Positions 42,123-50,380 of a DNA stretch of 64,000 nt are shown here, in pieces. This DNA is from Demequina sp. NBRC 110051 (GTDB lineage: Bacteria > Actinomycetota > Actinomycetes > Actinomycetales > Demequinaceae): NCBI RefSeq assembly GCF_002090055.1, contig NZ_BBRH01000007.1:186001-250000 (forward strand), in the 5' to 3' direction. The notes below the pieces were generated by a model. The model was given only the letters and a program-made list of their open reading frames with translations, did not search any database and was not told the DNA's origin. The translations under genes were made by a program, and so were the position numbers. Position 1 is the first letter of the stretch, and every line of letters starts with the position of its first letter.

Positions 42123-43205
42123 ATGAGTCTTCCCCAGCCCCGGCCCGAGGTCACCGGCCTGCCCGCCTACGTCCCCGGTGCCCGCGGCGACGCCGACCGC
42201 CTGCCCCCCGTGAAGCTGTCCTCGAACGAGATCCCCTACCCGCCGCTGCCCTCGGTCGCCGCCGCGATCGCGCGCGTGGGCGACGGGATCCACCGTTACC
42301 CGGACATGGGTGCGGTCGCGCTGCACGAGCGGCTCGCCGAGCGCTTTGGCGTCAGCCCCGAGCAGGTCGCCGTCGGCGGCGGCTCGGTCGCGGTGCTGCA
42401 GCACATCCTCCAGGCCTACGTGGGAGCCGGCGACGAGGTGCTGTTCGCCTGGCGCTCGTTTGAGGCCTACCCGATCCTCACGTCGATCACCGGCGCCGTG
42501 CCCGTCATGGTTCCGGTCACGTCGGACGGCAGGCACGACATCGACGCGATGATCGCGGCCGTCACGGAGCGCACGCGCGTCGTGATGCTGTGCTCGCCCA
42601 ACAACCCCACCGGCCCTACGCTCACGCGCGAGCAGTTCGCCCGCTTCATGGCAGGCGTGCCGTCGTCGGTGCTGGTGGTGCTCGACGAGGCCTACGTGGA
42701 GTTCGTACGGGCGGCCGATGCCGTGGCTGGCCTGGAAGAGCTGGGTCGCCACCCGAACCTCCTGGTGCTGCGCACGTTCTCGAAGGCGTACGGGCTGGCG
42801 GGGGCCCGGGTGGGATTCGCGCTGGGCTCGGCGGGCCTGATCGCGCCCGTGCGCGCGTGCGTGACGCCCTTCTCGGTGTCATCCGCGGCTCAGGCCGCTG
42901 CGCTCGCCTCGCTCGAGCCCGTGGCCGAACAGGAACTGCTGGAGCGCGTCGAGTCCGTCGTGGCCGAGCGTCCACGCCTGCGCGACGGCCTGCGTGACCT
43001 CGGCTGGGACGTGCCCGAGGCCCAGGGCAACTTCGTGTGGCTGCCCGCGGGCGCACGCACCGTGGAGATCGCGGTCGCGCTCGCGGCCCTCGAGCCCGCG
43101 GTGCTGGTGCGCCCGTTCGCCGGCGAGGGCATTCGCGTGACGGTCGGCTCGGCCGTCGAGAACGACGCGGTGCTCGCAGCGATGGAGGCGCATCGGGGTG
43201 CCTGA
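42123..43205 (+). CDS. hisC: histidinol-phosphate/aromatic aminotransferase family
   Basis: A 360-residue fold-type I PLP aminotransferase. It has LSSNEIPYPPLP, RYPDMGAVALHERLAERFGV, VMLCSPNNPTGP, VLDEAYVEF and the PLP lysine K221 in LRTFSKAYGLAGARVGFALG. Proteins like this act on histidinol phosphate or aromatic amino acids; with no other his genes nearby it may be the aromatic paralogue (pat). CACCAT lies 6 bases before the ATG and there is no ribosome site, so a leaderless mRNA is possible. The 14-base motif at 42713-42726 is read as ADAV. Confidence 0.87.
   Translation: MSLPQPRPEVTGLPAYVPGARGDADRLPPVKLSSNEIPYPPLPSVAAAIARVGDGIHRYPDMGAVALHERLAERFGVSPEQVAVGGGSVAVLQHILQAYVGAGDEVLFAWRSFEAYPILTSITGAVPVMVPVTSDGRHDIDAMIAAVTERTRVVMLCSPNNPTGPTLTREQFARFMAGVPSSVLVVLDEAYVEFVRAADAVAGLEELGRHPNLLVLRTFSKAYGLAGARVGFALGSAGLIAPVRACVTPFSVSSAAQAAALASLEPVAEQELLERVESVVAERPRLRDGLRDLGWDVPEAQGNFVWLPAGARTVEIAVALAALEPAVLVRPFAGEGIRVTVGSAVENDAVLAAMEAHRGA
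42713..42726 (+). repeat. 14-base dispersed motif, copy 11
   Basis: Exact copy inside the hisC-like gene (peptide ADAV in RAADAVAGLEE). Confidence 0.85.
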
Positions 43206-43217
43206 CGGTGCCTGCTG

Positions 43218-43223
43218 TAATCT
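43218..43223 (+). promoter_or_regulatory. -10 box before the surface-polymer locus
   Basis: TAATCT lies 69 bases before the permease GTG in the 86-base spacer; no convincing -35 is seen. Confidence 0.4.
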
Positions 43224-43291
43224 TGGGGCGTGTTTCGCCGCCATCGCGCCTTCGTAGGCGCTGAGAATTGCGCCGCGACCCTAGGAGACAC

Positions 43292-44158
43292 GTGACCCCC
43301 ACCGACTATGAGGCGATCGCGCGCGACGCGGGCCTCGAACGCGTTGGCGCCCGCCCGCCGCTAGGCCAGTACCTGGCCGAGATGTGGCACCGGCGCGCCT
43401 TCGCAACCTCCCTGGCGAAGTTCCGCGTCCAGGCCCAGGTGAGCGAAAACCGCCTGGGTCTCGCGTGGATCGTGCTGCGGCCACTCCTGAACGCCGCTCT
43501 CTACGGCACGGTCTTCGGCATCATCCTGCCGCGAGACACCCGTCCCGACGACGTCGCCTTCGTGCCGTTCGTTGTGGTCGGCGTGTTCATCTTCGAGTTC
43601 TTCTCGAAGTCCTTCTCCGACGGCGCCAAATCGATCACGGGCAATGCGTCGCTGGTGCGGTCGCTGAACTTCCCGCGCATGCTGCTGCCCTTGGCGCAGA
43701 TCATTCAGCAGGTCATCGAGCTGGTGCCCATGCTGCTGATCCTGGCGGTCATCGTGTTGGGCTTCGGTGCGCCGCTCACGTGGTGGTGGCTCCTCGTCAT
43801 CCCGGCCATGGTGCTCATGGCGATGTTCAACTTCGGCATCGCGCTCCTCGCGGCTCGTGTCACGGTGCACCTGCGTGACCTCACCCAGGTCATCCCGCTC
43901 ATCACGCGCCTGTTCTTCTACGCCTCCGGCATCTTCTTCTCGCTCGAGGAGGTGCTCGCCGACCAGCCCGCGTGGATGCAGAAGGTCGCGGAGCTCAACC
44001 CCGTGCACGCGTACATCACCATCGTGCGTGACATCATGCTCGGCGGCCACAACGCCCCGGGCTGGATGTGGGCCGTCGCCGCCATTGCCGGTGTCGTCAC
44101 CATGGCGGTGGGCATCGTGTTCTTCTGGCGCGCGGAGGAGAGGTACGGCCATGACTGA
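43292..44158 (+). CDS. polysaccharide/teichoic acid ABC exporter permease (TagG type)
   Basis: A 288-residue ABC-2 permease with an N-terminal cytoplasmic segment, about six membrane helices and the family pieces SENRLGLAWIVLRPLLNAALYG and LTQVIPLITRLFFYASGIFFS. It would export a completed surface glycan linked to lipid. The GTG at 43292 was chosen because CTAGGAGA lies just upstream and the extra upstream codons have no signal. It overlaps the ATPase gene by 8 bases. The genes downstream make and transfer a nonulosonic acid, so that polymer is the probable cargo (inference). Confidence 0.88.
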   Translation: MTPTDYEAIARDAGLERVGARPPLGQYLAEMWHRRAFATSLAKFRVQAQVSENRLGLAWIVLRPLLNAALYGTVFGIILPRDTRPDDVAFVPFVVVGVFIFEFFSKSFSDGAKSITGNASLVRSLNFPRMLLPLAQIIQQVIELVPMLLILAVIVLGFGAPLTWWWLLVIPAMVLMAMFNFGIALLAARVTVHLRDLTQVIPLITRLFFYASGIFFSLEEVLADQPAWMQKVAELNPVHAYITIVRDIMLGGHNAPGWMWAVAAIAGVVTMAVGIVFFWRAEERYGHD

Positions 44159-44888
44159 TCAGCTCGGCAACCCGACCGTCGTGGTCGACGACCTCCACAT
44201 CAAGTACAAGACGTTCACCTCGGGTAAGAAGGCGTCGCAGAACCGCGCGCTGCTGACCCGCCAGCGCGGCATCCGCGTGGTGCACGCGCTCAAGGGCGTG
44301 TCCTTCGTGGCGCGTGAGGGCGAATCCATCGGCGTCATCGGCCACAACGGCTCCGGCAAGTCGACGCTCATGCGCGCGATCTCTGGACTCATCGCCCCGG
44401 CGCAAGGCCAGGTGTTCGCCTCGAGCCGTCCCGCGCTGCTCGGTGTCAACGCCGCGCTCATCCCGTCGCTCTCGGGCGAGAAGAACGTCATCCTCGGCGG
44501 TCTCGCCTTGGGACTCACGCCCCAGCAGATCGAGGCGAAGTACCCGGAGATCGTGGACTTCGCCGACCTCGACGAGTTCATCGACCTGCCCATGAAGAGC
44601 TACTCCTCCGGTATGTCGTCGCGACTGCGTTTCTCGATCGCGGTCTCGCGTGAGCACCAGATCCTGCTGGTGGACGAGGCGCTTGCGGTGGGCGACAAGG
44701 GCTTCCGTCAGAAGAGCGAGGCGCGTATCAGGGCGATGCGCGAGCAGGCCGGCACGGTGTTCCTGGTGAGCCACTCCATGAAGTCCATCCTCGACACCTG
44801 CAACAGGGTGCTGTGGATCGACCACGGAAACCTCAAGATGGACGGCGACCCCGAAGAGGTCGTGAAGGCCTACCAGGCCTCCAAGTAG
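44151..44888 (+). CDS. polysaccharide/teichoic acid ABC exporter ATPase (TagH type)
   Basis: A 245-residue ABC ATPase with Walker A GVIGHNGSGKSTLM, a family-typical short signature region KSYSSGMSSRLRFSIAV and Walker B ILLVDEALAVGDKGF. The SSGM signature and the VGDKxFQxK-like stretch mark the ABC-2 polysaccharide/teichoic acid exporter subfamily (TagH/RfbB/KpsT). There is no C-terminal carbohydrate-binding domain, so chain selection probably does not depend on it. GGAGGAGAGG (44134-44143) precedes the ATG. It partners the overlapping permease. Confidence 0.92.
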   Translation: MTDQLGNPTVVVDDLHIKYKTFTSGKKASQNRALLTRQRGIRVVHALKGVSFVAREGESIGVIGHNGSGKSTLMRAISGLIAPAQGQVFASSRPALLGVNAALIPSLSGEKNVILGGLALGLTPQQIEAKYPEIVDFADLDEFIDLPMKSYSSGMSSRLRFSIAVSREHQILLVDEALAVGDKGFRQKSEARIRAMREQAGTVFLVSHSMKSILDTCNRVLWIDHGNLKMDGDPEEVVKAYQASK

Positions 44889-44936
44889 ACACCTGATCGC
44901 AACCGGCCGTTCAGGTCGCTGTGCTGTGCTGTGCCC

Positions 44937-45908
44937 ATGGCACGAGTCGGATGGGTTGAGTCACCTCTCCAGTTGGTGAACGCGGTCGAGTATGCGGCCG
45001 CCGTCGGCGACCCCGTGCACCTGTGCCTGCGGGCGGGTGTGGCGCAGCTGGGCGACACGGGCCGGCTGTTCGCGCCCAGCCTCCCGCGCGGCGTCACCAT
45101 GTCCGGACCGTGGAGGTCTGCGACTCGGTCGCCGATGACGACGGCGCGCAGGCGCCTGATCGGCGACGCGAACTCGGGGCAATTGCGAGCGCTCACCACA
45201 TTCACCGGTGCTCAGGACCTCGTCGTGGTGGACGACGGCTCGGGCACCTTGTCCCTGGCGCGCCGCCTGGCTCGTGGATTGCCGCTCGCGCGTCACGGCA
45301 AGCAGGAGTCCTCGCTTCACCGGGTGCTCGGCGCCGCGGCCTCGGTGCGCATGCGTACGGCCGCCGAGGACGGCCGCCTCACGGTTTTTACGGCCTATCC
45401 GGAGGCCGATGCCGTCAGTGCCTTGCGTACGCTCGGCGCCACCGTGGTGCGCAACGACTACTCGTGGCTGAGATCCAGCGCGTTCGCCACGGAGGCGGCG
45501 GATGCGGAGCACGTCGTCGTGGGCTCGGCCCTCGTCGACGACGGCTATCTCGACGGCGACGCCTATGCGGCGTGGCTTGCCGACCTGGCGCGCGAGGGTG
45601 CGGTCACCTACCTTCCTCACCGTCGTGAGCGGCGCGAGTCGCTCAGCCGGTGGGCCCAGATTGACGGCGTCGAGGTGCGTCGCCCTGTCTTGCCGATCGA
45701 GATCCTGATCGCCGGCATGCCCGGTGTGCGGCGCGTCACGACCCTTCCGTCCTCGGTGGTCGCGACGCTCTCCACGCTGCTGGATGCATCCGTCGACCTC
45801 GACGTCACCCACGTGCCGGAGCAGTGGTTCACGTCGCGCGCTGACCATTCGGTGCGAGAGCTGCTCGAGGACGTCGTGAACCGGGGGCGATCGCGTGCCG
45901 CCGCGTAA
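44937..45908 (+). CDS. GT52/polysialyltransferase-like glycosyltransferase
   Basis: A 323-residue protein starting MARVGWVESPLQLVNAVEYA; the ESPLQ opening is typical of GT52-type sialyltransferases and related capsular enzymes. Later pieces are LVVVDDGSGTLSLARRLARG, HVVVGSALVDDGYLDGD, AVTYLPHRRE and VTTLPSSVVATL, matching the GT-B nucleotide-sugar site of that group (HR/KPH and Ser-Ser motifs). It likely transfers a CMP-activated nonulosonic acid made by the next two genes. I prefer the ATG at 44937 to the GTG at 44931. The 3' end overlaps the neuA-like gene by 14 bases. Confidence 0.6.
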   Translation: MARVGWVESPLQLVNAVEYAAAVGDPVHLCLRAGVAQLGDTGRLFAPSLPRGVTMSGPWRSATRSPMTTARRRLIGDANSGQLRALTTFTGAQDLVVVDDGSGTLSLARRLARGLPLARHGKQESSLHRVLGAAASVRMRTAAEDGRLTVFTAYPEADAVSALRTLGATVVRNDYSWLRSSAFATEAADAEHVVVGSALVDDGYLDGDAYAAWLADLAREGAVTYLPHRRERRESLSRWAQIDGVEVRRPVLPIEILIAGMPGVRRVTTLPSSVVATLSTLLDASVDLDVTHVPEQWFTSRADHSVRELLEDVVNRGRSRAAA

Positions 45909-47064
45909 GGGGCGGGTTGTCGCCGTCATCCCTGCACGCGGCGGCTCCAAGGGAGTGCCGGGCAAGAACGTCGCCCGCGTGGGCGGTGTCCCCCTCGTCT
46001 CCCGCGCCGTTGCGGCCGCCCGCGCGGCCCATGGCATCGACGACGTGTACGTCTCCACCGATGACGCGCCGATCGCCGAGGCGGCGCTCGCCGCCGGCGC
46101 GCGGATCGTCGACCGCCCTGCTGACATCGCGGGCGACCTCGCCAGCAGCGAGGACGCGCTCCTGCACGCCCTCGACGTGATCGGGGCCGAAGGGCCCCCG
46201 GTGGGGGTGCTCGTGTTTCTCCAGGCCACCTCGCCGTTTATCGACGCGGACGCGCTGGGCCGCGCGGTCGCGCGCGTTGCCCAGGGCGACGAGGACGCAG
46301 TGTTCTCCGCCTACGAGACCCACGGATTCCTGTGGCGGCTGACGCCGCAGGGCGCCGAGGGGGTGAACCACGACAAGTCCTTCCGTCCGCGTCGCCAGGA
46401 CCGCGAGGCGCAGTTCCAAGAATCCGGGGCCTTCTACGTGATGGACGCCGCCGGGTTCCGTGAGGCCCGCCACCGGTTCTTCGGACGCGTGGGGCTCGAG
46501 CAGGTCGACGCGATCGCCGGGCTGGAGATCGACGACCCCCACGAGCTGGAGGCGGCGCGAGCTCTTGCGCCGCTGCTCGACAGCCACGGCATCGGCCCCA
46601 TCGACGCGCTGGTGATGGACTTCGACGGGGTTCACACAGATGACCTCGCGGAGGTCCATCAGGACGGCTCGGAGGCCGTCACGGTGAGCCGCAGCGATGG
46701 GATGGGACTCGCGATGCTGCGCGACGCCGGCCTGCCCATGCTCATCCTGAGCAAGGAACGCAACCCCGTCGTCGAGGCCCGCGGTCGAAAGCTAGGTATC
46801 GAGACGGTGTACGGCGCTGACGACAAGGTGAACATCCTGCGGCAGTGGAGTGAACATCGCGGGTTTTCGCTGTCGAAGGTTGCGTACGTGGGAAACGATG
46901 TGAACGACGTGGAAAGCATGGCCTCGGTCGGCTGGCCCGTCACCGTCCCAGACGCCCACCCAGCGGCGCGCGCCGTGGCCAGGGTCCACTTGACCCGACC
47001 CGGTGGGCGCGGAGCACTCCGCGAGCTCGCGGAGATGATTTTGACCACTCGTGAAGGAGCATGA
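45895..47064 (+). CDS. neuA: CMP-nonulosonate (sialate) synthetase fused to a KdsC-like HAD phosphatase
   Basis: A 389-residue bifunctional protein. Residues about 7-225 form the CMP-sialate synthetase with VAVIPARGGSKGVPGKN, VSTDDAPIAEAALAAGA, FLQATSPFIDADAL and FQESGAFYVMDAAGF. Residues about 237-385 form a HAD phosphatase with D242/D244 in LVMDFDGVHTDD, LILSKERNPVVEARGRKLG and VAYVGNDVNDVESM. The phosphatase could remove the 9-phosphate of a nonulosonate (Kdn or Neu5Ac type) before activation. The GTG follows GGGGGCGA. The 14-base motif at 46584-46597 falls exactly in the interdomain linker (HGIG frame). Confidence 0.87.
   Translation: MPPRKGRVVAVIPARGGSKGVPGKNVARVGGVPLVSRAVAAARAAHGIDDVYVSTDDAPIAEAALAAGARIVDRPADIAGDLASSEDALLHALDVIGAEGPPVGVLVFLQATSPFIDADALGRAVARVAQGDEDAVFSAYETHGFLWRLTPQGAEGVNHDKSFRPRRQDREAQFQESGAFYVMDAAGFREARHRFFGRVGLEQVDAIAGLEIDDPHELEAARALAPLLDSHGIGPIDALVMDFDGVHTDDLAEVHQDGSEAVTVSRSDGMGLAMLRDAGLPMLILSKERNPVVEARGRKLGIETVYGADDKVNILRQWSEHRGFSLSKVAYVGNDVNDVESMASVGWPVTVPDAHPAARAVARVHLTRPGGRGALRELAEMILTTREGA
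46584..46597 (-). repeat. 14-base dispersed motif, copy 12
   Basis: Exact copy in the neuA linker, read in a different frame from the others (CAC-GGC-ATC-GGC, peptide HGIG). Confidence 0.85.
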
Positions 47065-47065
47065 C

Positions 47066-47941
47066 ATGGCTGAAGCAGTACAGATCGGCGCCCACAAGGT
47101 AGGACCCGGCCAGCCGGTCTACGTGATCGCGGAGATCGGACTCAACCACAACGGTTCGGTCGACAACGCCCTGCGTCTGATCGACGTCGCCATCGAGGCC
47201 GGTTGCCAGGCGGTGAAGTTCCAGAAGCGCACGCCCGAGATCTCCACCCCGGAGCACATGAAGGACACCCCGCGCGACACCCCGTGGGGCACCATGACCT
47301 ACCTCGAGTACCGCTACAAGGTGGAGTTCGAGAAGGACGAGTACGCGCAGATCGACGCCTACTGCAAGGCGCGTGGCATCGACTGGTTCGCCTCGCCGTG
47401 GGACGAGCCCGCCGTGGACTTCCTTGAGGAGATGGACACCGTCGCGTACAAGATCGCCTCGGCATCCGTCACGGACCTGGGCATGCTGCGCCGCATCAAG
47501 GAGACCGGCAAGCCCGTCATCCTGTCGACCGGCATGTCGACCATCGAGCAGATCGACACCGCTGTGGAGACGCTCGGCACCGACAACCTGGTGATCCTGC
47601 ACGCCACGTCGACCTACCCGCTTCCTCCTGAGGAAGCGAACCTCCTCATGATCCCCACGCTCGCGGAGCGCTACGGCCTGCCCACGGGCTACTCGGGTCA
47701 CGAGCCGGGCCTGCAGATTTCCGTCGCCGCGGTTGCCCTGGGCGCCGTCGCCGTGGAGCGCCACATCACGCTCGACCGCACCATGTGGGGATCGGACCAC
47801 GCCGCCTCGCTCGAGCCCGGCGGCCTCAAGACGCTCGTGCGTGACATTCGCATCATCGAGCAGGGCCTCGGCGATGGCGTGAAGCGTGTGTTCCCCGGTG
47901 AGCTCGCTCCGCTGAGCAAGCTGCGCCGGGTCGGTGCGTAA
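47066..47941 (+). CDS. neuB: nonulosonic acid synthase (NeuB family), lacking the SAF domain
   Basis: A 291-residue NeuB TIM barrel that condenses PEP with ManNAc or a mannose derivative. It shows YVIAEIGLNHNGSVDNALRLID, AVKFQKRTPE, DWFASPWDEPAVDFLEEMD, YKIASASVTDLGMLR, VILSTGMSTIEQID, LPTGYSGHEPGL and ERHITLDRTMWGSDHAASLEP. The usual C-terminal SAF (antifreeze-like) domain of about 60 residues, which completes the active site of the dimer partner, is absent: the protein stops at LSKLRRVGA just where it should begin. GAAGGAG precedes the ATG at 47066. No UDP-GlcNAc 2-epimerase gene is nearby, so the sugar precursor is uncertain. Confidence 0.9.
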   Translation: MAEAVQIGAHKVGPGQPVYVIAEIGLNHNGSVDNALRLIDVAIEAGCQAVKFQKRTPEISTPEHMKDTPRDTPWGTMTYLEYRYKVEFEKDEYAQIDAYCKARGIDWFASPWDEPAVDFLEEMDTVAYKIASASVTDLGMLRRIKETGKPVILSTGMSTIEQIDTAVETLGTDNLVILHATSTYPLPPEEANLLMIPTLAERYGLPTGYSGHEPGLQISVAAVALGAVAVERHITLDRTMWGSDHAASLEPGGLKTLVRDIRIIEQGLGDGVKRVFPGELAPLSKLRRVGA

Positions 47942-47969
47942 GCACCCGCACCGCACGATCACGTTCGCT

Positions 47970-48003
47970 GCTGGGGTCGCCGCGCCTGCGCGGTGGCCCC
48001 AGC
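47970..48003 (+). terminator. hairpin after neuB
   Basis: GCTGGGG (47970-47976) pairs with CCCCAGC (47997-48003), with an inner CCGCGC/GCGCGG stem (47980-47985 with 47988-47993). No U-tract; it may attenuate rather than end transcription, since the locus continues. Confidence 0.5.
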
Positions 48004-48025
48004 GTTCGCAGGGCGCGCGGCAGTC

Positions 48026-49015
48026 ATGACGCGTCCTGACATCACAGTCATCGTGCCGGTGCTGAACGGCGAAGACGTCCTGGGGGTCACGCTCGAGAGC
48101 CTGGTGCGCCAGCAAGAGAGCGTCCCACGGCTCCAGGTCATCGGCATCAACGATGGCTCCACCGACCGCACCGGCGACGTCTTCGCGCATTATGCGAAAC
48201 GGATCGACGACCTCACGGTCATCACCCACGACGAGCCGGCGGGGCTGGCCTCGGCACGCAACCGCGGGCTCGAGGCCGCCGAGGGCGACCGCCTGGTGTT
48301 CCTCGACGGCGACGACTGGCTCGCACCGGGCCGGCTGTCCACGCTCGCCGGCCACCTCGACACGCTCGGATGCGACTTTGTGCGCACGGACCACCTCATC
48401 GCACGCGGCAGGTCCCGCGTGAGGCACACCGTCCCGTTCTTCCCTCGCGGCGAGGTCCGCTCGCCGCGCACGGCCATCGGCCCGCACGACCACGCCACGA
48501 TGGTCGACTACCCGTACGCATGGGCCGGGATGTTTACCCGCCGCATGCTCGAGCGCGGGCTGCTCCATTTTCATGAGGGCCTCGCGACCGCCGAGGACCG
48601 TCCGTGGATCTGGCGACTACACCTGCAGGCGGACACCTTCGCAGTGGTGGATGCGCCGCCGCTGTTCTATCGACGCGGCAGCGCCACCTCGCTCACGCAG
48701 ATCCTCGACGCCAGACAGCTCGACTTTTTGCGCGCCTTCGACCTCGCCCGCGACGTCGTCGAGGCCGACCATGAGGCGCCGCTTTGGCGCTCCAAGTTCG
48801 TGCGCCAGATGTCGGCGATCGCCGCACATCACCTGGGGCGTGCCTCGCGTATGGCGCGGCCCTTGCGTCGCGAACTCGACACTGGCGTGCGAGCACTCTT
48901 CGCCTCTGTCGACCCGGAGGTTCTCGCGCAGCAGTGGACGGAGTTCTCTCCGTCGCGGCGAGACCGACTCCGCAAGCACGTCCCCGCCGAGATCCGCAGG
49001 AGTGTGAAGCGATGA
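48026..49015 (+). CDS. family 2 glycosyltransferase
   Basis: A 329-residue GT-A glycosyltransferase starting MTRPDITVIVPVLNGEDVLG. It has INDGSTDRTGDVF, EPAGLASARNRGLEAAEGDRLVFLDGDDW (the DxD-like metal site) and a late acceptor region TAEDRPWIWRLHL with a basic helical tail. It would add one sugar to the growing surface polymer from a nucleotide sugar. A GTG at 47993 is an alternative start but lies within the preceding hairpin. Its stop overlaps the next gene (ATGA). Confidence 0.85.
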   Translation: MTRPDITVIVPVLNGEDVLGVTLESLVRQQESVPRLQVIGINDGSTDRTGDVFAHYAKRIDDLTVITHDEPAGLASARNRGLEAAEGDRLVFLDGDDWLAPGRLSTLAGHLDTLGCDFVRTDHLIARGRSRVRHTVPFFPRGEVRSPRTAIGPHDHATMVDYPYAWAGMFTRRMLERGLLHFHEGLATAEDRPWIWRLHLQADTFAVVDAPPLFYRRGSATSLTQILDARQLDFLRAFDLARDVVEADHEAPLWRSKFVRQMSAIAAHHLGRASRMARPLRRELDTGVRALFASVDPEVLAQQWTEFSPSRRDRLRKHVPAEIRRSVKR

Positions 49016-50328
49016 TCCAGCTCGTGATGGCCTCCACCTTGTTTAGCGCGATGACCGCCGCCGCCGCGATCGACGAGGGTCTCCTGGGGCCGCGGGACAC
49101 CACCCGCATCCTCGTGGTGTCCAACAATGCCGCGGTCCCGGAGGTGGTGCAGCCCCTGCACCGGATCCCTGGCTCCGACACGGTGCTCGAGAGGTTCGAC
49201 CGCGTCGTGGACCTCAACGAGGCGCTCGTCCAGGCACACCCCAGCTCGTGGCGCCCGCGCCACGATGACCTCGCCATGCATCAGCAGCATTTCCGCTCCC
49301 TGTGGGGGCTGGGCACTGAGACGGTGCAACTGGTGACCGAATCCCTTCACGTGCCGCCCGCCTCGAGCCTCGCCCGCATCTTCGGCGACAGCGAGCTGGT
49401 CGTCCTGAGCGAAGGGCTCATGAGCTTTGGGCCTACACGCTTCACCCAGCCCCCGCAGGTGGCCCAGCGCATCGCCTCGCTGGTCTACCTCGAGCTTGTC
49501 GCCGGGCTGAGGCCGCTGTTGTTCGAGGAACTCGACATTCCTCACCGGCCGGTGTCGATGGACGCGTTCCGCGTGGTGGTCAATGAGATGGCCGAGGTGT
49601 GTGCGCCCGCCATCGACGCCGCCGTGCCGCCCTCAGACGTGCCCACGGCGATCGTGTTTGGGCAATACCTGTCCGCGCTGGGCCTGTGGACGCCCGAGGA
49701 GGAAGAGGCCGCGCACATCGGCATGATGCGCACGGCCTATGACAAGGGCGCGCGGCGCATCGTGTTCAAGCCCCATCCGGCCGCCTCGCCCGCACTCCTC
49801 AATACCTACCGGGACGCGGCCGAGTCTTGGGGTGCGCAGTTCGTGACGTGGGAGGACGGGACACCGGCGGAGGTGTTGCTGGCTCGCGTGCCCTGCGTCG
49901 TCATCGTCGCGGGATTCTCGACGGTCCTCGTCACGGCGCGGGCACTGTTCGGCACCCCCATCGAGTCGTACGCGACCGAGGAACTCCTCGGAAGCCTGAC
50001 CCCGTTCCAGAACAGCAATCGTGTGCCGGTCACCATTGTCGACGCGTTGACGCGCCATGCCGAGGACTACGGGGCCGTCGAGAGCCTCCAGTCGCTCGTC
50101 GTGGCGGTGAGTTACGCCATGCAGGCGCGCCACCTGGATCACAGGCGCGAGGAGGCCGTCGCGACGCTCGCTCAGATGCCGAGCGCGGACCGGCATCGGT
50201 ACTTCTATCGCAAGCGCCTCACGGCACTCGACCTGCCCGGAGGCGCCGCGTCCGGGAGGTTCACCAGGACGCTACGCCGGTGGGGACGCAGGCTCCCCGC
50301 CTCGTGGCGCCGCCGGCTCGCGTGGTGA
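49012..50328 (+). CDS. polysialyltransferase-like glycosyltransferase
   Basis: A 438-residue protein resembling bacterial alpha-2,8-polysialyltransferases (GT38 type). The opening MIQLVMASTLFSAMTAAAAI, the middle RRIVFKPHPAASPALLNTYR with the KPHP nucleotide-binding motif and VVIVAGFSTVLVTARALFG with the Ser-Thr motif fit that family, and the C-terminus is strongly basic as in peripheral membrane transferases. With neuA and neuB in the same operon it probably polymerises or attaches the CMP-nonulosonate. The ATG overlaps the GT2 stop. Confidence 0.7.
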   Translation: MIQLVMASTLFSAMTAAAAIDEGLLGPRDTTRILVVSNNAAVPEVVQPLHRIPGSDTVLERFDRVVDLNEALVQAHPSSWRPRHDDLAMHQQHFRSLWGLGTETVQLVTESLHVPPASSLARIFGDSELVVLSEGLMSFGPTRFTQPPQVAQRIASLVYLELVAGLRPLLFEELDIPHRPVSMDAFRVVVNEMAEVCAPAIDAAVPPSDVPTAIVFGQYLSALGLWTPEEEEAAHIGMMRTAYDKGARRIVFKPHPAASPALLNTYRDAAESWGAQFVTWEDGTPAEVLLARVPCVVIVAGFSTVLVTARALFGTPIESYATEELLGSLTPFQNSNRVPVTIVDALTRHAEDYGAVESLQSLVVAVSYAMQARHLDHRREEAVATLAQMPSADRHRYFYRKRLTALDLPGGAASGRFTRTLRRWGRRLPASWRRRLAW

Positions 50329-50368
50329 CCACGGGCCGCCCGCGCCACGCTCATCTCGACACCGGTCG

Positions 50369-50374
50369 TAGGGT
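50369..50374 (+). promoter_or_regulatory. leaderless promoter -10 of the second GT-B-like gene
   Basis: TAGGGT ends 6 bases before the GTG at 50381; no ribosome site. Confidence 0.6.
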
Positions 50375-50380
50375 CGAACC

